This document shows, one piece after another, positions 1-5,535 of a DNA stretch of 9,279 nucleotides. Position numbers and translations under genes: made by a program. Position 1 is the first letter of the stretch. Each line of letters starts with the position of its first letter. The stretch covers positions 1 to 9,279 of the forward strand of contig JABFVX010000443.1 of the NCBI GenBank assembly GCA_013362555.1. The letters run 5' to 3'. Source of the stretch: Mycobacteriaceae bacterium. Lineage in GTDB: Bacteria; Actinomycetota; Actinomycetes; Mycobacteriales; Mycobacteriaceae. The notes under the pieces are model-generated. The model saw only the letters and a program-made list of their open reading frames with translations, was not told where the DNA came from and did no database searches.

Positions 1-46
1 TGCCATCCTCACCGTGAATAGCCGACTATTCCCGGTGCGGATGGCA
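1..46. terminator. Imperfect 21-bp hairpin at the window edge
   Basis: Bases 1-21 pair with 26-46 at 19 of 21 positions (mismatches 9/38 and 15/32) around the four-base loop CCGA. The outer arms read TGCCATCC and GGATGGCA. No T-run follows, so if it terminates transcription of an upstream gene it does so without a canonical U-tract, as is common in high-GC actinomycetes. It could instead be a copy of a dispersed palindrome. It shares no sequence with the AATGACCCGTGA-type repeats elsewhere in the window, and it may extend beyond the left edge. Confidence 0.5.
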
Positions 47-69
47 ACAAACGGTGCGTTTGGGCCCTG

Positions 70-75
70 TAAGAT
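70..75 (+). promoter_or_regulatory. Candidate -10 box TAAGAT for the lipoprotein gene
   Basis: TAAGAT fits the actinobacterial TANNNT -10 pattern and would start transcription near base 82, leaving a leader of about 20 bases before the GTG at 105. I see no clear -35 element. A G-run at 94-98 lies six bases before the GTG and can act as the ribosome binding site. Confidence 0.35.
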
Positions 76-104
76 CGGCGGTGTCGACCAAATGGGGGTG
101 CGCT

Positions 105-797
105 GTGGGAATCCGGGTGTTGGGGAGCGTCGGGGTTGTTGTGGGACTGGTGGTCGGTGGGGTGGGGTGCGCGGGGGGAACGGAGGGAGGAACAGCGGGG
201 ACCGGGGCCTCGGGTCGGTCTGGGGCGGGGGTGACTACTGTTTCGACATCCCTGGCGGAGTCGTCGGGGGATGTGACGTCCACCGGGGAGCTGCCTGCTC
301 CTGGTCGGCCTGCGAGCTCGAGCCCGGCGACTCCGAGTTCGAGCTCGTCGGGGTCCAAGCCTGCGACGGCGCCGTACGGCAGCGGGCACGGGTTGTGTTT
401 CAACCTGAACTCCAAGCTCGCCGCCGACGCGATCGCCCGGCTGAGTCCACCGCCTGCAGGCGCGGGCGCAACCTGGACCAACCCGTCGGCGAGCAACGAC
501 AGCATCCAGGACGGGTGCGCCGGGGTGCTGTCATGGATGAGCGTGGAGTGGATCGGGATTCATCCCGGCAAGCACATTCTGTTCTTCGCCGACGGCGTCT
601 ACCTCGGCACCGCGACGGCGAAGCCGCATGCCTACACCGAGGTCACCGGTAAGACCAGGACGACCGTCACCGTCCGGTACCGCTGGCCGAAACCCCAAGA
701 CCCGCTGTGCTGCCCGCAGGGCGGACCCAACGACGTGACGTTCACCTTGAGCGGCGGCGCGGTCCGGGCGAAGGGCGAGTTCCCGCCGGACAGCTGA
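105..797 (+). CDS. LppP/LprE-family secreted lipoprotein
   Basis: Predicted 230-residue surface lipoprotein. I chose GTG at 105 because it follows a G-rich ribosome site and gives a compact export signal: a short basic start, a Val/Gly-rich hydrophobic core, then VGCAGG with the lipidated Cys at 22. An in-frame GTG at 54 would add 17 residues of poor signal character. Residues 25-92 are a Gly/Thr/Ser/Pro linker. The folded domain (about 97-228) has the hallmarks I recall for LppP/LprE proteins of mycobacteria and nocardiae: an AIARLSPPP segment, a D-x-C-A-x-x-L-S-W block near 136-144, HILFFADGVYLGTAT at 157-171, VTVRYRW at 188-194 and a GGPNDVTF segment near 207. Cysteines at 98, 138, 202 and 203 could form disulfides. 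The molecular role of the family is unknown. The gene appears monocistronic and ends just before palindromic repeat copy A. Confidence 0.85.
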   Translation: MGIRVLGSVGVVVGLVVGGVGCAGGTEGGTAGTGASGRSGAGVTTVSTSLAESSGDVTSTGELPAPGRPASSSPATPSSSSSGSKPATAPYGSGHGLCFNLNSKLAADAIARLSPPPAGAGATWTNPSASNDSIQDGCAGVLSWMSVEWIGIHPGKHILFFADGVYLGTATAKPHAYTEVTGKTRTTVTVRYRWPKPQDPLCCPQGGPNDVTFTLSGGAVRAKGEFPPDS

Positions 798-800
798 CTT

Positions 801-850
801 CCGGGAATGAGCCGGAACGTGCGTCGCACGCACGTCACCGGTCATTGCGG
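801..850. repeat. Dispersed palindromic repeat, copy A (probable bidirectional terminator)
   Basis: The innermost arms 817-824 (ACGTGCGT) and 828-835 (ACGCACGT) pair perfectly around CGC. The stem continues outward with mismatches to AATGA at 806-810 opposite TCATT at 842-846, about 15 of 19 pairs in all. It lies between two convergent genes and supplies the stop codon (842-844) of the minus-strand one. Copies B and C share the AATGA...GTGCGT layout; this is the most degenerate copy. Confidence 0.75.
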
Positions 851-1192
851 AAGGTCTGATCGCCGCGCCGCAGCGGCCCGGTTTTCGAGGGCGTCGAGAA
901 CGTGCTCTTGGGCGGCGGGGACGTCGATGTGCATCACCACGCCGGAGCGGGACGGTTCGAAGGTGAAGGTGAAGAACGAACAACAGCTCGTTTCCCGGTC
1001 TGCCAGGTCCCGCCCGGCGAGCTCGGCGTCGGCGTCCACGAACAGATCCAAGCGCACGCGGCTGGGGCGTTCGGTGCGTCGAACCGCATCGGCGAAGTAC
1101 TGATCGAATTCCGCCACCCGGGTGGGCAGCGCGGCAGTCGGCAGGGTGCAGGAGTCCGGCGCCCAATCCGAGGAGCCAGTGTCGGTCGTCAT
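842..1192 (-). CDS. Small conserved actinobacterial protein with a Cys-Cys-Ser-Phe-Phe segment
   Basis: Predicted 116-residue soluble protein of unproven function. The frame remains open upstream to 1396, but ATG at 1192 is preferred because the protein from there looks conserved (MTTDTGSSDWAPDSCTLPT) and a -10-like TACCGT sits six bases before it; the upstream extension is Arg/Pro-rich filler. Features are Cys15 in a PDSCTLP segment, an Asp-rich middle (about 49-57) and ETSCCSFFTFTFEP at 67-80 with Cys70/Cys71. From memory, a similar E-x-x-C-C-x-F-F-x-F stretch occurs in small actinobacterial hypothetical proteins and near the C-terminus of some MerR-type regulators, where Cys pairs suggest metal or thiol sensing. 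No DNA-binding domain is visible here, so any metal-binding role is inference. The last codons (Pro-Gln-stop) come from repeat copy A. Confidence 0.75.
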   Translation of the reverse strand: MTTDTGSSDWAPDSCTLPTAALPTRVAEFDQYFADAVRRTERPSRVRLDLFVDADAELAGRDLADRETSCCSFFTFTFEPSRSGVVMHIDVPAAQEHVLDALENRAAAARRSDLPQ

Positions 1193-1198
1193 GAATCC

Positions 1199-1229
1199 AC
1201 GGTAGACCCGCCCCGGGGACCGTGTGCAA
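1199..1229 (-). promoter_or_regulatory. Candidate leaderless promoter for the CC-x-FF protein gene
   Basis: On the minus strand TACCGT (1204-1199) stands six bases before ATG, matching the TANNNT spacing of leaderless transcripts. TTGCAC (1229-1224) lies 19 bases upstream as a possible -35. No Shine-Dalgarno site is at a useful distance. Confidence 0.45.
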
Positions 1230-1278
1230 GCCTGAAACCGCCGCGTTCTCGACGGGGTGGCTCGGCTCGGCGGAACGG

Positions 1279-1306
1279 TAAAATGGGGATGTCTACCTAA
1301 GGGGGA
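1279..1306 (+). promoter_or_regulatory. -10 box TAAAAT and ribosome site for the small membrane protein
   Basis: TAAAAT at 1279-1284 is the most AT-rich hexamer of this divergent spacer and a good -10 match. It would give a leader of about 20 bases. GGGGGA at 1301-1306 lies four bases before ATG 1311 and is the likely ribosome binding site. No convincing -35 element is seen. Confidence 0.45.
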
Positions 1307-1310
1307 CATC

Positions 1311-1640
1311 ATGGTTCGATTCCCGCGCGGCTTGCCGCGCAGCCCTGGCCGGGTGCGAGTGCGAATGTGGGGACCTGGCGGGTCCACCCGGTTCACGCAG
1401 CGCGTCGACGGCCGGAATCAGCGCATCCGACTGCCCTGGAACAGAGTGGCCGGGCCGGCCGCGGGCCGCGTGCCCGCCGGAGCGCCGGGGCGGCTGCGCG
1501 GCATGGGTCTTCCGTTGACTCTGGGGCTGGTACTCGGCCTCATCGCCTTCGCGCTGTTCGCCGGGGGCGAGGTGCTCGTCGGCGGCTTCTTCGTCGGCGC
1601 GGCCGCCATCCTCGTCCTGCTGCGCCTGCTCGGCATCTGA
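1311..1640 (+). CDS. Small Arg-rich membrane protein with two transmembrane segments
   Basis: Predicted 109-residue protein that I do not recognise. ATG at 1311 follows a GGGGGA ribosome site. Residues 1-63 are strongly basic, with about 15 Arg, no Lys anywhere in the protein and almost no acidic residues, and they hold RVRVRMW and QRIRLPWNR segments of possible beta character. Two hydrophobic helices follow, at about 65-84 and 86-108, separated by a tight GGE turn, and the chain ends right after the second helix. By the positive-inside rule the basic tail should be cytoplasmic, where it could bind nucleic acid or acidic lipid; this is inference. The gene is divergent from the CC-x-FF gene and is followed after 75 bases by the DUF6545-type gene, which seems to have its own promoter. 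Confidence 0.7.
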   Translation: MVRFPRGLPRSPGRVRVRMWGPGGSTRFTQRVDGRNQRIRLPWNRVAGPAAGRVPAGAPGRLRGMGLPLTLGLVLGLIAFALFAGGEVLVGGFFVGAAAILVLLRLLGI

Positions 1641-1679
1641 GGCGGCTGGTTGCGCACCCGGGAGGAGCTGTGACGTGCG

Positions 1680-1709
1680 CTGAACGCATTTCGCGGGCCG
1701 TTATAGGCT
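1680..1709 (+). promoter_or_regulatory. Candidate leaderless promoter for the DUF6545-type gene
   Basis: CTGAAC at 1680-1685 (-35-like), an 18-base spacer and TAGGCT at 1704-1709 (-10) end six bases before ATG 1716. There is no Shine-Dalgarno sequence upstream of the start, so transcription probably begins at or next to the ATG. Confidence 0.5.
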
Positions 1710-1715
1710 CTGCCC

Positions 1716-2801
1716 ATGGCATTGGCGCCTGCGATGACGGTGGTGAGCTGCGTGATAGCCGTCGTGCGGTGCGCGGTCATGCGCGGGACGGTCGGCGAGC
1801 GCCGGATGAACCACACGCTGGTCCTGCTGGTCGTGTCGGTCCTGGCGGTGGAGCCTCGAGCGGCTCGCGCTCTCGGGTACTCGGCGGCGTTCGGATTCCA
1901 ACTCGGCGCCGCCGCGGTCGTCGGGGCGGGCGCGGCCGGTTACCTGTTGACGACTACCTGGCTCGCGATGGCAGTGCGGCCGCAGGCGACCTACGCGGCC
2001 GCAGGCGTGTGCGTCGCCGCGATGTTCCGGTTCGGCGCCGACGCTCGGCAGGCGGGCGCCGTGATGACGGACTACGTCGGGTGGACCGTGCTCGCGTTCT
2101 GGCTGTGTTTCGTCATCGTTCCCTTCTGGTGCGATTTCTCGGTCCTGCGCGCCTGCATTCCCGAACTGCGGGGCAGGCCGCAACGTCGGGAGGCCGTAAC
2201 TTATGGGGCGGTAGGCCTCTCGTCCGCGTTCGCGTCGCTGTTCAAGCTGGCTGTGCTCGCAACCGCGGTCTGCCTGGCGGCCGATCGTCGCAATGGCCTC
2301 ACCGAGCTCCTCCATGCGCACTTCATCGACGGCCTGCGCCTCTACACCTTCGTCGTGGCGGTGCTGTCCGCCGTGTCCGTAGTCTCGGCCGAGCTGGGCC
2401 GGTATCGGCTGTCGCGTCAGTTGAACCGGCTGGCGCCGCTTTGGGCCGATGTCACGGGGGCGTGCCCGGAGGTCGTTCTCCCGGCGCCCGCCGCCGTCCC
2501 CGGCGATCCGGTGCGATACCGACTGCATCGCACCATCGTCGAGATTCGCGACTGCATGGTGATCCTGAGCCGCTATGCCGATCGGGACTCGGCCGGCCGC
2601 GGTGACGACGTGCTCGCCCGGGCGGTGCGCCTGGCTCGCGCCGCGGACGCGAAACGCAACGGCGACCCGCCGGTGCGCGGTCGTCCGGCCGGCCACGGAC
2701 CCACGCACGACCTCTTCGACGAGACCGCCGAACTCGAGCAGCTGGCCCGCGTGTGGCCTGCCGCCAGGACTATCGCCCGGGGCCCCATACCTTCGTCGTA
2801 A
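1716..2801 (+). CDS. MAB_1171c/DUF6545-type multi-pass membrane protein
   Basis: Predicted 361-residue integral membrane protein. About seven hydrophobic segments are visible (roughly 3-20, 33-48, 60-82, 91-105, 121-140, 163-189 and 207-226), followed by a cytoplasmic tail. The tail holds the segment I associate with DUF6545 of the 'MAB_1171c family putative transporter' proteins: RLSRQLNRLAPLWADV, CPEVVLP, then YRLHRTIVEIRDCMVILS (about 230-285). The family has no proven substrate, and 'transporter' is only a database label. Relatives often lie beside an XRE regulator or an ImmA/IrrE-like protein; neither is present here. The start is ATG 1716, supported by a leaderless-type promoter. The protein ends in a low-complexity Arg/Pro region and LFDETAELEQLARVWP. 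The gene is followed by repeat copy B. Confidence 0.75.
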   Translation: MALAPAMTVVSCVIAVVRCAVMRGTVGERRMNHTLVLLVVSVLAVEPRAARALGYSAAFGFQLGAAAVVGAGAAGYLLTTTWLAMAVRPQATYAAAGVCVAAMFRFGADARQAGAVMTDYVGWTVLAFWLCFVIVPFWCDFSVLRACIPELRGRPQRREAVTYGAVGLSSAFASLFKLAVLATAVCLAADRRNGLTELLHAHFIDGLRLYTFVVAVLSAVSVVSAELGRYRLSRQLNRLAPLWADVTGACPEVVLPAPAAVPGDPVRYRLHRTIVEIRDCMVILSRYADRDSAGRGDDVLARAVRLARAADAKRNGDPPVRGRPAGHGPTHDLFDETAELEQLARVWPAARTIARGPIPSS

Positions 2802-2829
2802 CGTCGGGCCACGAAACGGACACGGACCC

Positions 2830-2878
2830 CCAGAATGACCCGTGAGGTGCGTTGGGCGCACCTCACGACCCGTTCTGG
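2830..2878. repeat. Dispersed palindromic repeat, copy B (probable terminator)
   Basis: Arms 2830-2851 and 2857-2878 pair at all but four of 22 positions around the loop TTGGG, with an uninterrupted inner 11-bp stem (CGTGAGGTGCG). The left arm carries the family signature AATGACCCGTGA. It lies between two genes on the same strand and so probably insulates the LuxR-type gene from read-through. It has G where copy C has C (GAGGTGCG against GACGTGCG), and the partner arm has the compensating change. Confidence 0.8.
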
Positions 2879-2903
2879 ACAACTGATAGCCGCGCGGCCT
2901 GCG

Positions 2904-2918
2904 GCTCGCTACGCTGCG
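2904..2918 (+). promoter_or_regulatory. Leaderless promoter core for the LuxR-type regulator
   Basis: GCTCGCTACGCTGCG contains the -10 box TACGCT (2910-2915), seven bases before ATG 2923. The same 15-mer with one change occurs at 8841-8855, also five bases before an ATG. No Shine-Dalgarno sequence and no clear -35 element are seen. Confidence 0.55.
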
Positions 2919-2922
2919 TCCC

Positions 2923-5526
2923 ATGTCAGGTGATCGGCGATCCGTCGGCCCGCCGGCCGCCGCGACCGAGTTCATCGGCCGCGAAAGCGAGCTGGCGTGG
3001 ATCCTCGACCACGTCGGCGGGCCTGCCCGCCTGATCACTCTGGTCGGAGCGGGCGGAATCGGTAAAACCAGACTTGCCGCCGAAGCGGTGCGCCGCTGGC
3101 GGGCGGCCTCTCGCATTCCGGTGCACTGGGTGCGGCTGGCGCAACTGGGCAAGGACGCCGACCACGCCGCCGTCGAGACCAGGACGGCCCATGCCGTGCT
3201 CGACGCCGACTTCTCCGGCAGGCAGCTGTGGGACACGTTGGCAGGCAGTCTGCACAGCACCGATGCCGCGGGCGTCGCGCTGCCGACGGTGCTGGTCATG
3301 GACAACTGCGAGCACGTGCGTGCCGTGGCAGGTGCGCTGATCGTGGATCTGCTCGACGCGGTGCCGGGCCTCACCGTGATCGCCACCAGTCGGGTGCCGC
3401 TGGGTTGGGTCGACGAGCGGCTGGTCGCGGTGCCGCCGCTGTCGCGCGAGCACGCGCGGCTGCTGTTCGCCCAGCGTGCCGAGTTGGCGGGCAGGCCGGT
3501 CAGCGGCGGCGACGAGCCCGTCGTGGACGAGATCTGCGGACGGCTGCACAACTGCCCGCTGTACCTACAGCTCGCGGCCGCTCGCCTGCGCCGCAGGCCG
3601 CTGGCGTCGATCCTGCGCGACCTGACCGGACGGGCGGAAGACCGGCGGCTGCGGTGGCGGGACGGCCCGCGGGCGGGCGGCGAGGAGCGGCACAGCGGCA
3701 TCGGCGAGGTGATCGAGTGGTCGTATGAACTGTGCGACGACAAGGAGCGCCTGCTGCTGGACCGTTTGTCGGTTTTCGCCGCGGGCAGCGACACGGATCC
3801 GGCCGACGGCGCCGACCGGGTCCGGCTGCAGACCGGCGCCGAACTCGCGGCCGTCGCCGCCGTGTGCTCCGACGAGCCGGGCTCCGGCGACGCCGGTCGC
3901 ATCCGGCCCGACGAGGTGGAAGCGCTGCTGGAACGGTTGGCCGACCAGTCCCTGGTGACGGTGCACGTCACTGCGACGGCGACGCGGTACTGCCTGGTGG
4001 AGAGCATCCGGGTGTTCGCCTGCGAACGGTTGGCCACCCGGTCGACCCCGGCCGTCGACGAAAGGGAGCGGCTGGCGGCGAAGCAACGCCGCTACTACCG
4101 CGACATGGTGGCCCGGGCGCAACGCGAATGGTTCGGACCGGACGAGCAGGTCTGGCTGGAGTGGGCCCGCGGCGCGTGGGACATCATCATGGACGCCATC
4201 GAGAGCAGTATTGCGACGCCGGGGGAGGCCGACATCGGACTGCAGCTCTGCGTCGGCCTGATCGCCTTGCGCGCTCCGTTCTTCCAGGGCTCACTGCGGG
4301 AGATGCGTCGGTGGACCGAGCTGGCGTTGCGCGAGGACGCGGCGGCATCGCGGTCGCGGACCGACCTGCACCATACGGCGACGGCAATGGTCACGTGGCT
4401 CATGCTCTGCCAGGGTTGTCACGCCGACGCCGAGCAGTTGCTGGAACACTGTGTCGAAGGGCTTCTCGCGGAATCCGAGCGCCGCGCCGATTGGCGCGAC
4501 CACGTCGACGCCGAGCTCGGGCTGCCCGCCCCGGTCGAATTCGCTTGGGGTGCAGAGCTGATGCTGATCGCCCGCGATTCCCGGGCCACGGCGGTGCTGG
4601 CTCGCGCCCGGGAGAAATTCCGCGCGGCGGGCGACGACGGCGGTGCGGCGATGGCCGAGCTGTTCGAGGCGCTGTCGGCGGCCCTGTTGGGCCCGCCGTC
4701 GCAGTCGCTGCCGATCGCCCGCCGTCATCTCGCCAACGCCGTTGCGGCCGAGGCGGTGTGGGCGAAGTCCTGGGCGGAGTTGGCATACGCGATCGCGCTG
4801 TTTCGCAACGGTGATCCGCGGCAGTCGTCGGCGGTGGCGCGCCGCGCGCTGTCGGCGCAGCTCGCCATCGGAGACCAGTGGGGTTCGACGTGGGCCGTGC
4901 ATATCCACATCTGGTCCGCGGCGCGGCTCGTCGCCGAGTCGCGCATGAAATCCGGACGGGCGCAGCAGGTCGCGATGGCGGCTGACGTGGCGGTGCAGAT
5001 CGGCGGCGCCTGGACGCTGCGGGACCGCTTGGGGGTGGTCATCGCCGACCTGGGACCGTTCGCGGACGAAACCGATCGGGCGCTCCAACTGGTCCGGGAC
5101 ATATTGGGGGACGATGGTTTCCGGCGGGCGGAGCGGCGCGGTCGAGCGTTGCGCGCGGATCGGGCCGAGGTGCACGAACTCGTGCTCGCTGCGTCGGCCA
5201 TCGCCGAGCCCGCCACGGAACCGGCTCCCGCGGGCGACCGCAGCGCGCACGAAGCGCGTTGGGCCAGATTGACGTTCGCCGAACGCAAGGTCGCGACGCT
5301 GGCCGCGGCCACGTGGACCAATCCGGCCATCGCCGCTCGCCGCAACACGTCGGTCCGGACCGTCGAGGCCCAGATCGCCAGTGTCTTGCAGAAACTGATG
5401 ATCCACTCCCGAGAGGACATCATCGGGCACGTCCCCAGGGACGTCATCGACGACGTGGCGCTGGAGACATCCCGCAGGCCCCTGTCCGACCAGGCGCAGC
5501 CGCGTCGCCGCCCCGGGCGGAGGTAG
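2923..5526 (+). CDS. Large STAND ATPase regulator with C-terminal LuxR-type HTH (LAL family)
   Basis: Predicted 867-residue cytoplasmic transcriptional regulator of the LAL type (large ATP-binding LuxR regulators). The N-terminal NTPase begins with a TEFIGRESEL entry (15-24). It carries Walker A GAGGIGKT (42-49), Walker B TVLVMDNCEH (122-131) and the sensor strand IATSR (153-157). The usual G-L-P-L-A-L helix is altered to NCPLYLQLAAARL (210-222). A winged-helix segment, IEWSYELCDDKERLLLDRLSVF, follows at about 264-285. Residues 380-770 are Ala/Leu/Arg-rich helical repeats, probably TPR-like, where the inducer should bind. The HTH (about 784-832) reads LTFAERKVATLAAATWTNPAIAARR then TSVRTVEAQI. 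It keeps the TVE recognition core but has Gln where His is common. The inducer and targets are unknown. The gene is convergent with the FAD oxidoreductase, nine bases away, making that gene or the P450 beyond it plausible targets, by position only. Confidence 0.9.
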   Translation: MSGDRRSVGPPAAATEFIGRESELAWILDHVGGPARLITLVGAGGIGKTRLAAEAVRRWRAASRIPVHWVRLAQLGKDADHAAVETRTAHAVLDADFSGRQLWDTLAGSLHSTDAAGVALPTVLVMDNCEHVRAVAGALIVDLLDAVPGLTVIATSRVPLGWVDERLVAVPPLSREHARLLFAQRAELAGRPVSGGDEPVVDEICGRLHNCPLYLQLAAARLRRRPLASILRDLTGRAEDRRLRWRDGPRAGGEERHSGIGEVIEWSYELCDDKERLLLDRLSVFAAGSDTDPADGADRVRLQTGAELAAVAAVCSDEPGSGDAGRIRPDEVEALLERLADQSLVTVHVTATATRYCLVESIRVFACERLATRSTPAVDERERLAAKQRRYYRDMVARAQREWFGPDEQVWLEWARGAWDIIMDAIESSIATPGEADIGLQLCVGLIALRAPFFQGSLREMRRWTELALREDAAASRSRTDLHHTATAMVTWLMLCQGCHADAEQLLEHCVEGLLAESERRADWRDHVDAELGLPAPVEFAWGAELMLIARDSRATAVLARAREKFRAAGDDGGAAMAELFEALSAALLGPPSQSLPIARRHLANAVAAEAVWAKSWAELAYAIALFRNGDPRQSSAVARRALSAQLAIGDQWGSTWAVHIHIWSAARLVAESRMKSGRAQQVAMAADVAVQIGGAWTLRDRLGVVIADLGPFADETDRALQLVRDILGDDGFRRAERRGRALRADRAEVHELVLAASAIAEPATEPAPAGDRSAHEARWARLTFAERKVATLAAATWTNPAIAARRNTSVRTVEAQIASVLQKLMIHSREDIIGHVPRDVIDDVALETSRRPLSDQAQPRRRPGRR

Positions 5527-5531
5527 CCCGG
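5513..5531. terminator. Short GC hairpin over the LuxR-type gene stop codon
   Basis: CCGGGC (5513-5518) pairs with GCCCGG (5526-5531) around a seven-base loop that contains most of the TAG stop. It is the only pairing element I see at this tight convergent junction. With six pairs and no U-tract it may be a weak terminator or coincidence. Confidence 0.3.
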
Positions 5532-5535
5532 CAGT

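Noticed and set aside
1701..4037. A 778-codon open frame on the minus strand across the DUF6545-type and LuxR-type genes.
   Set aside because: It is antisense to two well-supported proteins, its product is Ser/Arg/Pro-rich without recognisable domains, and long antisense frames are routine at this GC content.
2852..5526. A fas-type cytokinin operon or a complete biosynthetic cluster.
   Set aside because: No isopentenyl transferase, LOG, synthase or scaffold-forming enzyme is present; only one flavoprotein and one atypical P450 support the idea.
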